NCBI RefSeq assembly: GCF_041227145.1
Contig: NZ_JBGFSP010000003.1
Span: 1,054,001 to 1,118,000 of the forward strand
From: Bacteroides sp. AN502(2024)
GTDB taxonomy: Bacteria; Bacteroidota; Bacteroidia; Bacteroidales; Bacteroidaceae
Reading direction: 5' to 3'
DNA: 64,000 bases
This document shows, piece by piece, positions 26,893-36,734 of the stretch. A model generated the notes under the pieces. It had not been told where the DNA came from and did no database searches. It worked only from the letters and a program-made list of their open reading frames with translations. Positions within the stretch are counted from its first letter, which is position 1; every line of letters starts with the position of its first letter. The position numbers were made by a program, and so were the translations under genes.

Positions 26893-26977
26893 AATTTTTC
26901 TTTTTTTATGTCTCTAAAAAGGTGTCAACCTAAATCCGTATAAGACATTTCAAGGCGCTGAACACATTTCAAAGGCA

Positions 26978-28075
26978 TTATTGGCAAAGCTTCCCGACAG
27001 CCTCATCCAGCATCTTTTCTCCACGCAACTGATTGGCAACAATCTTTCCATCTGCATCAATAAGCAACATCATGGGAATTCCGGATACATTATACAACTT
27101 GGCTACCGGACATTGCCATCCCTTCAAAGAGCACACATGAAGCCACGGCAACTGATGCTTTTCAATAGCTTGCGTCCAGTTTTCCTTTTTATTATCCAAC
27201 GAAACAGAAAGAATTTCAAACCCCTTGTCATGATACTTCTCATAGACTTTTTTCACGCCAGGTATTTCACGGATGCATGGGCCACACCAAGATGCCCAAA
27301 AATCAAGCAATACCGGCTTACCACGCAAAGAAGAAAGGGTGAGTTCCTTTCCGTCAGGAGTTTGCAAAGTGAAGTCAGAAGCCGTCTGTCCTATACCTGT
27401 TGTCCGCATCGAAGCCAAAGTCTGTTGTAATTTTTGTCCGGGAGCGGCATTCTTCACACGGTCGGAAAGTTGCAGATAGAGCGTTTCGAGTTCTTCGATG
27501 GGACGCTCCTTGGCTAGATGTTGCTGGATAACCAACGCACTCACATAACTATCTTTATTATAGTTCACAATGCTGTCATACAACTGTTTGCTTTCTTCTT
27601 TCGCCCGGATAAAAGACGCATTCAGGGTCTCCTTCGTCGCCTGATCTTTTTCTTCACCCGACAAAGACAGAGCCAGCATGACAAGCATTTCTTTTTGCAA
27701 CACCTGATTCATTCGCTGCAACAAATATTGATCGGCGTCTCCTTTTACAGAAAGACGGACAGAAGGAATAACCTTACCCCTTACCTCCCGAGAAACAGTA
27801 GAGCATGTAATGTAAATGGGATTCTCATCCAGCAAAATATGCTGTTGCGTCTTGCCTACGCTGATTAGCATCGGCTTCACTTCCAAAAGTTTGTTTTGGA
27901 TCCTGAACTTACCGTCGGCAACAACTGCCGAATCAATCGGTGCTTTTTTATACTCTTTGAGGTATATCATCATACCGTCCATTCCCGGTGCTTCACCTTC
28001 GATACAATAATCTTGCGCCGACAACCACACAGGAGCGCATATTAGCAATAAAGTAAAAAGAATCTTCATAACCAT
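26978..28075 (-). CDS. TlpA/ResA-like thiol-disulfide protein with DUF4369 domain
   Basis: 365 residues. The signal peptide (1-20) is followed by a DUF4369 domain (about 21-110, CIEGEAPGMDGMMIYLKEY), a helical linker (110-225) and an AhpC/TSA-type thioredoxin domain (about 225-365) with the active site WCGPC (Cys264, Cys267) in LLDFWASWCGPCIREIPG and the cis-Pro in VSGIPMMLLID. It is exported and probably a periplasmic or membrane-bound reductant. It is the last gene of the SusCD operon at 26978-36629. An in-frame second ATG (codon 3) is as likely a start. Confidence 0.9.
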   Translation of the reverse strand: MVMKILFTLLLICAPVWLSAQDYCIEGEAPGMDGMMIYLKEYKKAPIDSAVVADGKFRIQNKLLEVKPMLISVGKTQQHILLDENPIYITCSTVSREVRGKVIPSVRLSVKGDADQYLLQRMNQVLQKEMLVMLALSLSGEEKDQATKETLNASFIRAKEESKQLYDSIVNYNKDSYVSALVIQQHLAKERPIEELETLYLQLSDRVKNAAPGQKLQQTLASMRTTGIGQTASDFTLQTPDGKELTLSSLRGKPVLLDFWASWCGPCIREIPGVKKVYEKYHDKGFEILSVSLDNKKENWTQAIEKHQLPWLHVCSLKGWQCPVAKLYNVSGIPMMLLIDADGKIVANQLRGEKMLDEAVGKLCQ

Positions 28076-28084
28076 CTTATTATT

Positions 28085-29314
28085 TTAAATAGAATCTTTG
28101 ATCTCTTTCATTCGTTGTTCGTCTATAGTCTGATAAACCTGTTGCAGCTCTTTTGCCTTTTTCGAGTTACCGAGCTGCCGGTATATTTCAGCCATCGTCC
28201 GATACATATGATAACTGAAATCCCTTTTTTCACCTGTAGCCTGAAACTGCTCCAGCACATCCAAATAATCCTTCAAGGCAACTTTTCCAACAGAGTAGTG
28301 AATCAGGAAACGGATATAATCATGCACCGCCGCAGACGTAAAACTCCTGATTTTCATCCGATGACACAACAAAATGCTTTCCCATGCCTCTTGATACTCC
28401 CCTTTTAAGAGTAACTGATGGATATACAATTTAGCCAAATAACTGTCACGATAGTTCAAATCCGCTTTCTCCATATAAGCTATCACCTTCCGGGCAGTGG
28501 CGGTATCACTCGATAGGGCATGCGGCTGCCCCTGTTCGTCGAAATTCAGTTTGAACAGCGAGCGAAGTTCCTTCTCACAGCAAAACTGAAGTTGAGCATT
28601 GATTTTATAATAATCCCGGTTCAACTTCCGATAGTAACGGTATGCATTGTTCACCAAATATTCAAAAGCTGCGGAACGGACATCCTTCACATAAGCACCA
28701 TACACATCCCACACTTCATCCTTGTCCAGTTCTTTCGGATCTATTGCCGCCAGTTGCCGGCGAGTAATATTGTTCACACTATCTCGCAAGAAAGCGGCAT
28801 TCAGACTTTCGATATACTCTTTCATGAAAGTCAACTTCCGATTTCCTGCTTGATACTCGGCAGCAAGAGTAAACAAATCACGTCCTTTGGCAGCTTTCTG
28901 GATTCCTTGTATCAGATGATCCGCTTCCTGATATCCTGCCATTTGCTGCAACACCTTACCGTTTTTATCAATCAACAACAAGGTAGGATAACCGACAATA
29001 TACGATTTATACCTCTCCTGGAGCATTTTTCCGTCTCCTTTCTCCATATCATATTTCACATTGATAAACTGCGGATTGAAGAAATCACCCACTTTCTTCT
29101 GAGTGAATACATTCTTTGACAATGCTTTGCAAGGTCCGCACCAACTGGTATAACAATCCATGAATATCAATTTATTCTCTTTCTGTGCCAAGGCAATCAT
29201 CTCCTTCCAAGGTTCGTTTTCATGAAAAATGATTCCACCACTGGCATTTTCCTGCGCTGTCGATAGTGTGAAATGTCCCACCAACAGCATACACAAAAAA
29301 GTAAATTTCTTCAT
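28085..29314 (-). CDS. Exported thioredoxin-fold protein with long helical C-terminus
   Basis: 409 residues. Signal peptide 1-20. A thioredoxin domain spans about 30-150 with WCGPC at Cys59/Cys62 (in IFMDCYTSWCGPCKALSKNV) and the cis-Pro in IVGYPTLLLIDKNG. Residues 160-409 are helical and charged (TPR-like spacing, for example EEKAD-rich helices ending in KKAKELQQVYQTIDEQRMKE). This architecture accompanies SusCD loci in Bacteroides. It lies 9 bp upstream of the TlpA-like gene, so two thiol-disulfide proteins are made together. The substrate is unknown. Confidence 0.85.
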   Translation of the reverse strand: MKKFTFLCMLLVGHFTLSTAQENASGGIIFHENEPWKEMIALAQKENKLIFMDCYTSWCGPCKALSKNVFTQKKVGDFFNPQFINVKYDMEKGDGKMLQERYKSYIVGYPTLLLIDKNGKVLQQMAGYQEADHLIQGIQKAAKGRDLFTLAAEYQAGNRKLTFMKEYIESLNAAFLRDSVNNITRRQLAAIDPKELDKDEVWDVYGAYVKDVRSAAFEYLVNNAYRYYRKLNRDYYKINAQLQFCCEKELRSLFKLNFDEQGQPHALSSDTATARKVIAYMEKADLNYRDSYLAKLYIHQLLLKGEYQEAWESILLCHRMKIRSFTSAAVHDYIRFLIHYSVGKVALKDYLDVLEQFQATGEKRDFSYHMYRTMAEIYRQLGNSKKAKELQQVYQTIDEQRMKEIKDSI

Positions 29315-29332
29315 CGTTGAGGAATATACATA

Positions 29333-30289
29333 TTAATATTTAAAATCATCCATCGTTACTTTATCATTCGGGAATGCCGCATTCTGCACAGCTATCAGGT
29401 CTTCCCCATTCGCCTCCATGCAGTATTCCATAAAGAGAGTAGCCCGCCAGGCAATACGCCAGTAAAAACCTGTAATTTTCCGTATCTCACTCCCCGGGTT
29501 CTTCGTCAAGAAAGTCATATAATCGGCATAATCCTGTATCTCATTAGGCACACGCGTACGTGCAGAAAGGTATCCGACAATATAACCGCATACGTTGGCT
29601 ATATGGTCCGGATTATCAAAATCAGGTTTTATCTTTTGCTCTTCCTCTATCGCCGGGTCTTCCGGCCAAGTAAGAAGACTGAATTTTACAGGTATCCGAC
29701 TCTCAAAAAACTTATCGGGACGCTTGCTCAAACTATTGAAGAAAAACGTATTAAAGATATTGCCCAATTCGGAATCGAACTTACTGTTGGCAAAAGGCGA
29801 ACCACTCTTTTGCAAATAGCCCACCAACATCGCATCCTGTCCATTAGAAAGCGCTGTTGTCCATGCGGATGACAACGAAGAATCTCTCGAACGCAACTCC
29901 TTCATCAAAAACACTTTGTAAGGAAGCGACCTTCGAAGCGTCTCCTCACCATATTTAGAAAGCAAATTACTCTCTATCACCTCCAGTTGTTTTTCCAACA
30001 TAGCCATATCTTCTTCGCTTTCCGCATTCCAAGGCTCGTAGTAACAGAGGAAAGTGCCGCTCCACAGCCAGTGCACGTCTTTGTCATTAAACTTATAAAG
30101 GAATGCCGTATTGTACTTCTTATACCACTCATAAATAGTTTTGTCCGCTTGCGAAGCGTTTTCATCGACAGCCAGTATTTTCTCGTATTCGGGAGTCGTA
30201 TCCAACTGGGGTGTAAGTGCTTCTTCCGAACAACCGGTCAGTAACAACAGGCCGGACAAAAGGTATATCGTTATTTTTTTCATATCCAT
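29333..30289 (-). CDS. SusCD-associated lipoprotein of unknown function
   Basis: 318 residues. A lipoprotein signal (IYLLSGLLLLTGC) is followed by a soluble, acidic domain. I do not recognise it firmly. The early segment ADKTIYEWYKKYNTAFLYKF resembles the start of the putative zinc metallopeptidase lipoproteins (Peptidase_Mx1-like) found next to SusCD pairs, but no HExxH motif is present anywhere, so if related it has lost the catalytic site. The gene lies directly downstream of susD, the usual place for a surface-exposed binding lipoprotein. Two ATGs (codons 1 and 3) are possible starts. Confidence 0.7.
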   Translation of the reverse strand: MDMKKITIYLLSGLLLLTGCSEEALTPQLDTTPEYEKILAVDENASQADKTIYEWYKKYNTAFLYKFNDKDVHWLWSGTFLCYYEPWNAESEEDMAMLEKQLEVIESNLLSKYGEETLRRSLPYKVFLMKELRSRDSSLSSAWTTALSNGQDAMLVGYLQKSGSPFANSKFDSELGNIFNTFFFNSLSKRPDKFFESRIPVKFSLLTWPEDPAIEEEQKIKPDFDNPDHIANVCGYIVGYLSARTRVPNEIQDYADYMTFLTKNPGSEIRKITGFYWRIAWRATLFMEYCMEANGEDLIAVQNAAFPNDKVTMDDFKY

Positions 30290-30306
30290 TTTCTAATAGA
30301 TGGTTA

Positions 30307-31854
30307 TTATTGTGCGTTAATTACTCTACGGTCGTAGACCTCGATTTCGGTACTGTAAGACGTTTCACTCTTAGGCAAGGCAAGTGTATAGTTCTTGTCC
30401 CCCTGTTCAAGAACAAAAGTTTCCGGTACAGAGGTACTTGTCACATAAAGTTTATGTTCAATACGCGGCATGCCATAGCGCCGTAAATCATTCCAGCGGT
30501 GAGTCTCTTCAAAGCAAAATTCACGCCGGCGTTCGTCCCGAACAAATTGAAGAAGCGTTTCCGCATCGGTAAAATCAGAGACAGCCAGTTCTTGATATTG
30601 TCCGGCAGTGAAACGACATTTTCTCAACTCATTCAATAAAGCGACAGCAGACTCCTTGTCATTGCCAGTATTTCTATGTACATATGCCTCTGCCATGTTC
30701 AGCCAGACTTCAGCACTACGGAATGCCTGAGTGTAACACTGCTTGTTGGAATTGATATCATAATGTTTGAATGGAATCTTCCGATAATCATCATACGCCC
30801 AATACATCTTCCAATCCGCATCATAATCGATGTAATCCTGCATAAAGAAAGCGTACATACGGTTGTCTCCTTCTTCATAAATACGGATCAAATCATTCTC
30901 TTCTGTTTGAGAAGGCACGAATATAGCTCCTCTAATTAAATCCATGAAAGCATGATACCTCATTCCCGCATTTCCGAATGTGAACAGAACCTCCGGATTC
31001 TTACCGGTCAAGAATACGAATTTGGAAATCCTATTACTCATATCGTCGGCTGTTAATGCACTTATATCATATAGCTTGATGCCTTCCTCCTTCAGAAGCT
31101 CTCCATAACGGATGACCTCATCCCACTGATGGGTGTATAACGCTACGCGAGTTTTAAGCAGTAAAGCAGCTTTCTTGGATACAACAAATATGTTTTTGGT
31201 GGGTTGGGCCGTTTCAAACAGCTTCAAAGCTGTATCCAAGTCTTCATTTATTTGCTTGTACACTTGTGCCACCGTCGAACGCCGAGGCTGGTCGCGACTC
31301 ACCTTACTTTCCAGTCTGATAGCCACTCCCATATCTGTATCAGCCGTCAATTCGTTATAAGGGAGCCCGTACCAATTAAGCAGGCAAAAATAATTAAAAG
31401 CCCGTAATGTATACGCCTGAGCCAGACACGAGTGCACACTTGCCCTGTCACCTAGCATATCTTCACCGATCTCAATGACCGTATTGCACGCCATGATATT
31501 TTTATAACGGTTTTCATAAGGACTGCCATAATTTACCAAGTAATATTCGATATCATACGCCCAGCAGAATGCTCCCCGTCCGGTAGCAATCAAAGAAGTT
31601 GCGTCCCCTTCAACTTGCATACTTTCAGCTGCTGCACGCGGAGATATTTCTACATCATCCGTCATCAAATCCATCCATTCCACATCATCCGTATATGAGT
31701 CAGGATATCCTTCACCGTAAAGAACAGACTGAAATTCTTCCACCTTTTCCGGAATCAGCAAATCGCCGGAACTCTCGTTCAGATAATCGGAACAGGAGAT
31801 TGTCACGATTGCCAAAGCCAGACTTCCTATTACAGGATATAATTTAATTTTCAT
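30307..31854 (-). CDS. SusD/RagB-family substrate-binding lipoprotein
   Basis: 515 residues. A lipoprotein signal ends at Cys21 (IVTISCSDYLNESS). Family features are AYTLRAFNYFCLLNWYGLPY (TPR-like helices), STVAQVYKQINEDLDTALKL and the C-terminal FVRDERRREFCFEETHRWND followed by LRRYG, the signature of SusD/RagB. It caps the SusC channel at the outer surface and binds the ligand. It follows susC after 29 bp. Confidence 0.95.
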   Translation of the reverse strand: MKIKLYPVIGSLALAIVTISCSDYLNESSGDLLIPEKVEEFQSVLYGEGYPDSYTDDVEWMDLMTDDVEISPRAAAESMQVEGDATSLIATGRGAFCWAYDIEYYLVNYGSPYENRYKNIMACNTVIEIGEDMLGDRASVHSCLAQAYTLRAFNYFCLLNWYGLPYNELTADTDMGVAIRLESKVSRDQPRRSTVAQVYKQINEDLDTALKLFETAQPTKNIFVVSKKAALLLKTRVALYTHQWDEVIRYGELLKEEGIKLYDISALTADDMSNRISKFVFLTGKNPEVLFTFGNAGMRYHAFMDLIRGAIFVPSQTEENDLIRIYEEGDNRMYAFFMQDYIDYDADWKMYWAYDDYRKIPFKHYDINSNKQCYTQAFRSAEVWLNMAEAYVHRNTGNDKESAVALLNELRKCRFTAGQYQELAVSDFTDAETLLQFVRDERRREFCFEETHRWNDLRRYGMPRIEHKLYVTSTSVPETFVLEQGDKNYTLALPKSETSYSTEIEVYDRRVINAQ

Positions 31855-31883
31855 AATATACTCACTTTTATTTAGTTGTTAAT

Positions 31884-34800
31884 TTAAAATGTAATGCTGG
31901 CTCCCACACTGTAACTTGGCATCAAAGGCATATTAGCATATGCTGTTGTCGGGTCGAGCCCGTCCCAGGCTTTGGGAGCCCAAGTCTTTAAGTTGCTTCC
32001 CTGCAAACGGATGGTCATCTCTTTTACATTTAGTTTATTAAGTACACTACTGGGCAAACGATAGCTCAGTGTCACATTGCGCAAACGCAGGAAATCATTC
32101 TTTGCAATGCGCAAATCGCTCATATCATACATTTCAGGCATCATCACATCCGAATTTCGGTTATTATCATAAAATCCTCTCAACTCATCCGGAAATCCGT
32201 TTGCAATTTTTTCATCATACAATGCTGGAATATTAGTGAAATGTTCATCACCAGGTTGTTTCCAGCGGTTCGCCAGGGCTTTGGGCAGATTAGCGGAAGG
32301 GTCGAAAGCCTTTTCTGCTTTATTATAAATAGATGGCAGACGTTTGACAGCTCCCAATTGGTAGCTGAAACCAATGGAAAGACTAAGATTGTTCTTATAA
32401 GTGAGGCGAGTATCAAACCCACCGGACAAATCTGGATAAATACTACCGGAAGGTACCAATTCCATCGCTGCATAATCACCGTCGTGTACCTTTCGCCCGT
32501 CAGTGGTATAAAACAACGGATAACCGTTCTCACTCGAAAGTCCGGCAAACTTGAACGAATAGATTGTCCCGAGCGGCTGTCCGATAGTGGCAACATTACC
32601 TGCCAACATTTGTTGGTATACCTCTTTACCTGTCAGATTGGCATCGAAGGCATAACGCACCTCATTTGTATTGTGGCTGAAGTTATAGGAAACATTCCAA
32701 CTGAAAGTCTTATTACGTATCAGGTCGGCGCTAATGACACCTTCAATTCCTTTATTAATAGCTTCGCCCGCATTCATAAACATATAATTTCGCCCGGTGG
32801 TAGGAGACACCTGCATGTCTGTAATCAGATCAGTCGTTTTCTTCCGATAATAATCTACCGTCAGATTGAGTCTGTTTCTGAAAAACGAAAGGTCAAGTCC
32901 GATGTTATAGGAATGCGTCTTCTCCCAGCGCAAATCCGGATTCGGAAGTCGTTTAATAGTGCCGGGACGGAGTCCGGATACTGGATTTTCCTTATTCATA
33001 GAGACAATCAAGTACGGAGTCGCATCATCATGAATGTTTCCTTGCAGCCCATAAGAAGCACGAAGAGAAAGATTATCCATAAAGCGGGCAGTTTCCATGA
33101 AACGTTCGTTGGATACAATCCATTTCCCGGCAAGCGACCATGTCGGTAACCAACGATATTCCGGATTGCTGCCAAATTTATTGGCACCGTCTGATCGTAT
33201 ATTGGCATTCAAGATATAACGTTCATCATAGCAATAGCTGGCAGAACCTATATACGAAGCAATCTGCGTCACTCGTTCCGTAATAACAGGATTGAACAGC
33301 CCAACCGTTGCCAGAGAGATATATGAAGAGGTAAATACGGGAGAGACGGACTGCCCATAGTTGGGGTCCCAGCCATAAGACAGCACCTTGTTTCCACTAT
33401 ACTTCTCCGAACGAATCTCAATACCACCAAACAAGTTGACACTATGCTGTTCAGCAAACGTATTCACATAATTCAATGTATTCCGGACTGTATAAGATCG
33501 ACTTTGAATGAAATCCTCCTGCAATTTTCCACCAAACGGCAGGCTGGAACGTTCATATTCTGTATCCCCTTTCTGATATTTTCCATAATCATACTGACGT
33601 ATGCTACCGACCTCATAAGAGTGATCGGTTGCCCACGAAGTGGTACGATTATCACTCCAATAATAAGAAACCGTCCCTGTATAAGTAAGCCCCTTCAACA
33701 GACGTGCATTGAAGTTCAGTACTCCGCCCAAACGACGGGTATTATTTTTCCGCCCAGTCTGTTCCAGCTCATTTAGCACATTGTATGTAATATAATCGGG
33801 AGCAACCCCACCTTTTGCATAAAAATACCATTCACCGTTATCACCATAGATCGGAATAGCACGCGACGTATTAAAAGCATAAGAAAACGGATTGACCGAA
33901 GAGTACCCTTCGTTATTCTGATTGCTGATTTCCATTTTAAGGTCTACATCAAAAATCCGGTTAATTTTAAAATACAACTTGCCCAACCCCGTAAAACGAT
34001 CGCTTTCCGATTTCTTCGCAATGCCAGGACTCTTGTTATAACTCAATGAAGTATAATAACGTACCTTTTCTGTTCCGCCGGTCACAGACACATTATGATT
34101 CTGTGTTATAACAGGACGAAACAGTGCCTTGAACCAATCGCTGTTCATTGTTTCATATTTCCCGACAAGTGAAGAGAATTCACTCTGGCTGATTTTTTTG
34201 TTAATCAACTGCTGCAACGCACCTTCATAACTCTCCTGAATAGGAACACGCGGATACTCCAGACGCGCCTCATAAATATCCTGAGAAAGCTGTACCCTTT
34301 CCTGAGAATTCATCAAATCAAACTGGCTATAACGAGGGCGGGTGTTTATATTCACAACCGCATCATACGTCACTACCGGAGCGGATACGGTTCCCCGCTT
34401 GGTAGTCACCACAATCACCCCATTTGCCGCCTTCACCCCATAAATGGCAGTAGCCGACGCATCTTTCAAAACACTAATACTTTCAATATCCTGCGGACTC
34501 AATCCGGAAATACTATTGCCTATCAAATAAGCTGCATCGGGGCTATTTAAGTCAGAAGCCGTAAATGGCACTACATCGGACATAATCACCCCGTCTACCA
34601 CCCAAACCGGAGCCTTATTGCCATTAATTGTCGAATTACCGCGAATTCGGATGGTTGGCGTACTACTCGGCTCACCCGACTGTGTCATCACCGTCATTCC
34701 GGGAATTTTTCCTTGTAGCATCTGGTCGATACTCATGGCTTCGGGAGCGATAACATCTTTCGCTTTAACCGTAGCAATTGCACTTGCCAATTCGCGCCGA

Positions 34801-35405
34801 TTCATGGCTTGATATCCAGTCACCACTACTTCATCTATGGCCGACGCATTGCTGGTCAGTTTCACATGCAGAGAAGAACCTGTCCGTTCGGTAACATGTA
34901 TCTCCCGTTTTTCCATACCTACATAGCTGAATTGAAGAACAGGTTCCGCCCCACTGACCATTATACTAAACTCACCGTCCATATTGGTTGTGGTACCTAC
35001 ATTCGTATGCTTAAGATGCACATGCACGCCGGGCAACGTTTCTCCCTCTTCTCCCACCACCTTACCAACAATTCTCTTATGTTTTAGAAGGACAGGATCG
35101 GATTTCCGAATAATAATCGTGCTTTTCACGATACTATATTCAAGTCCTGTCCCATACAACAGTTTATCAAGAATCTGACCGATAGTCATTCCGGTATATG
35201 AGCCCGAAATGTACGGCACATTTTCCAATACCTGCTTCTGATAAACAAAGTCATAATCCGTCTTTTTCTTTAAATCGGCAATGACTCTCTCGATAGGCTG
35301 TTTGTCGTAACTGACATCCAGGCTCTGTGCCCATCCTTTCAAGGGAAAAGCGATGAGCAGGACTAATATACTCCGGCAAACAAAACGCTTTTTACATGCT
35401 AACAT
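31884..35405 (-). CDS. SusC/RagA-family TonB-dependent transporter with STN signalling domain
   Basis: 1173 residues. The signal peptide (about 1-26) is followed by an STN domain (about 27-100, SLDVSYDKQPIERVIADLKK), a carboxypeptidase-regulatory-like domain (about 110-195, GKVVGEEGETLPGVHVHLKH), the plug (DEVVVTGYQAMNRRELASAI, IRIRGNSTINGNKAPVWVVD) and a 22-strand-type barrel ending GASITF. The STN domain is the part that contacts a FecR anti-sigma factor, which fits the FecR gene directly upstream. It imports an unknown ligand and signals its presence. Confidence 0.95.
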   Translation of the reverse strand: MLACKKRFVCRSILVLLIAFPLKGWAQSLDVSYDKQPIERVIADLKKKTDYDFVYQKQVLENVPYISGSYTGMTIGQILDKLLYGTGLEYSIVKSTIIIRKSDPVLLKHKRIVGKVVGEEGETLPGVHVHLKHTNVGTTTNMDGEFSIMVSGAEPVLQFSYVGMEKREIHVTERTGSSLHVKLTSNASAIDEVVVTGYQAMNRRELASAIATVKAKDVIAPEAMSIDQMLQGKIPGMTVMTQSGEPSSTPTIRIRGNSTINGNKAPVWVVDGVIMSDVVPFTASDLNSPDAAYLIGNSISGLSPQDIESISVLKDASATAIYGVKAANGVIVVTTKRGTVSAPVVTYDAVVNINTRPRYSQFDLMNSQERVQLSQDIYEARLEYPRVPIQESYEGALQQLINKKISQSEFSSLVGKYETMNSDWFKALFRPVITQNHNVSVTGGTEKVRYYTSLSYNKSPGIAKKSESDRFTGLGKLYFKINRIFDVDLKMEISNQNNEGYSSVNPFSYAFNTSRAIPIYGDNGEWYFYAKGGVAPDYITYNVLNELEQTGRKNNTRRLGGVLNFNARLLKGLTYTGTVSYYWSDNRTTSWATDHSYEVGSIRQYDYGKYQKGDTEYERSSLPFGGKLQEDFIQSRSYTVRNTLNYVNTFAEQHSVNLFGGIEIRSEKYSGNKVLSYGWDPNYGQSVSPVFTSSYISLATVGLFNPVITERVTQIASYIGSASYCYDERYILNANIRSDGANKFGSNPEYRWLPTWSLAGKWIVSNERFMETARFMDNLSLRASYGLQGNIHDDATPYLIVSMNKENPVSGLRPGTIKRLPNPDLRWEKTHSYNIGLDLSFFRNRLNLTVDYYRKKTTDLITDMQVSPTTGRNYMFMNAGEAINKGIEGVISADLIRNKTFSWNVSYNFSHNTNEVRYAFDANLTGKEVYQQMLAGNVATIGQPLGTIYSFKFAGLSSENGYPLFYTTDGRKVHDGDYAAMELVPSGSIYPDLSGGFDTRLTYKNNLSLSIGFSYQLGAVKRLPSIYNKAEKAFDPSANLPKALANRWKQPGDEHFTNIPALYDEKIANGFPDELRGFYDNNRNSDVMMPEMYDMSDLRIAKNDFLRLRNVTLSYRLPSSVLNKLNVKEMTIRLQGSNLKTWAPKAWDGLDPTTAYANMPLMPSYSVGASITF

Positions 35406-35441
35406 AATGTCTTTTTTTTAATGAAACGTATATAATAATAG

Positions 35442-36629
35442 CTATCTCTTTGACAGGATAATGTTTGGTCCTTTCATTTCCAGTTTTATTCCACCGCTTT
35501 TTTCAAGAATACGAATCACATCATCAAATTCCGCATAACGTGGGATACTTCCCATAAACACAGTAGCTTTCAGACTCTCATCTTTAAATGTATAAGTAAA
35601 GTTATACCATCGGCTCAATGTACACATGATTTGTTCCAGATTCTGCTCTTCGAACACAAACATACCGTTTTTCCAACTAACGAACACCTCCGGATTGACT
35701 GTACGCAGAGAAGCTGTCGCATCCTTTTTGTTGAATAACGACTGATGATTAGGAGCAAGTATCAACTCCCCCTGCCCTGTTCCGACCGGCCGAATAGAGA
35801 TACTTCCTTCGACAAGAGTAGTACAAACCGCTTCATCCTCCTCGTAAGAACGAACATTAAATTCGGTTCCATAAACTCGTATCAATTGCCCGTCCGTCTC
35901 TATGTAGAAAGGCTTCTCCGCATCTTTATGCACCTTAAAATAAGCTTCTCCCTGAACAGACACTCTTCGTTCCTCACTCCCGAAGGTTTCGGGATATGTC
36001 AGCCTGGACTCAGCATTGAGCCACACTTCTGTCCCGTCTTCCAGAACAATCTTAAACTCCCCTCCTCTTGGAGTAATCAAGATGTTTGCTTTTACTTTCT
36101 CCACCTCCCCAACAGTCGAGGCAGAAACAGCTTGTGCCTGAACAGAAGAGAGCGCCTTCTTTTGACTGGTGATAAGTGTGTCCGAATCCAGTGTAAGATT
36201 TTCACCGGTACTCAAAATCAGGGTGGCCTGTGTCTGCCCGGGACGAATCTCAACGGCCTGCAATAATTCCTCTTCCTCCACGGAGGCCGAATGATGTATC
36301 CATCCGTTCACTTTCCAGACAAGTATCAATAGAGCGATTGCGGCAACTCCCGCCCATAACCGGAAAATGTACTTCGTGCGTTCCGGACGAACAGCCAAAC
36401 GAGCTATCCGCCCTTTCATATCAGCCAACGGACGTTCTATCCCGACCGATTTCATCAGTCTATACTCTCGGGCTAAACGCTCCTTATCTGTCAGTCTTTG
36501 ATAAAGTTGTTCATTCTTATCACTCTGCCGACGCCATTCATCCAACATCCCATGTTCATATTCTGTCAGTTGACCAGTCAGTTCTCTGCCAATCAGCACA
36601 GCAATACGCTTTATATTTTCTTCTTCCAT
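35442..36629 (-). CDS. FecR-family anti-sigma factor
   Basis: 395 residues. It has an N-terminal cytoplasmic sigma-binding part (1-85), one membrane segment (about 88-108, IFRLWAGVAAIALLILVWKV) and a periplasmic FecR domain (ITPRGGEFKIVLEDGTEVWL, NAESRLTYPETFGSEERRVS, GEAYFKVHKDAEKPFYIETD) ending in the DUF4974 region (EQNLEQIMCTLSRWYNFTYT). It holds the ECF sigma factor until the SusC STN domain signals. It is transcribed leftward into susC, away from its sigma gene. Confidence 0.93.
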   Translation of the reverse strand: MEEENIKRIAVLIGRELTGQLTEYEHGMLDEWRRQSDKNEQLYQRLTDKERLAREYRLMKSVGIERPLADMKGRIARLAVRPERTKYIFRLWAGVAAIALLILVWKVNGWIHHSASVEEEELLQAVEIRPGQTQATLILSTGENLTLDSDTLITSQKKALSSVQAQAVSASTVGEVEKVKANILITPRGGEFKIVLEDGTEVWLNAESRLTYPETFGSEERRVSVQGEAYFKVHKDAEKPFYIETDGQLIRVYGTEFNVRSYEEDEAVCTTLVEGSISIRPVGTGQGELILAPNHQSLFNKKDATASLRTVNPEVFVSWKNGMFVFEEQNLEQIMCTLSRWYNFTYTFKDESLKATVFMGSIPRYAEFDDVIRILEKSGGIKLEMKGPNIILSKR

Positions 36630-36726
36630 ATTTACATTGTTTTTACCTATAACGCAAACGATTAAAAAAAGGACAGTAAAAAGAAGAAAAAACTAAAGAA
36701 AAGTTAGAAAAAGATTATTTTATAAT

Positions 36727-36734
36727 TACTTTTG
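36727..36734 (+). promoter_or_regulatory. -7 promoter element of the ECF sigma gene
   Basis: TACTTTTG fits TAnnTTTG and lies 28 bp before the sigma-factor start. The 133-bp gap to the divergent fecR start must also hold the fecR promoter, which was not recognised; it may be read by the ECF sigma factor itself. Confidence 0.55.

Larger units (their letters stand above)
25360..26947 (-). mobile_element. Complete IS3-family insertion sequence
   Basis: About 1588 bp. The ends are related inverted repeats over roughly 35 bp: left TGACTTATACTAGAAATGG, right (reverse complement) TGTCTTATACGGATTTAGG, both continuing into GTTG.CAC and TTTTAGAG, with the TG...CA termini of the family. It is flanked by a 3-bp direct repeat TTT (25357-25359 and 26948-26950). 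It carries two overlapping-frame genes, orfA and orfB, read leftward, and an unusually long 3' non-coding part (25371-25636). All expected parts are intact, so it may be active. The exact IS name was not determined. Confidence 0.9.
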
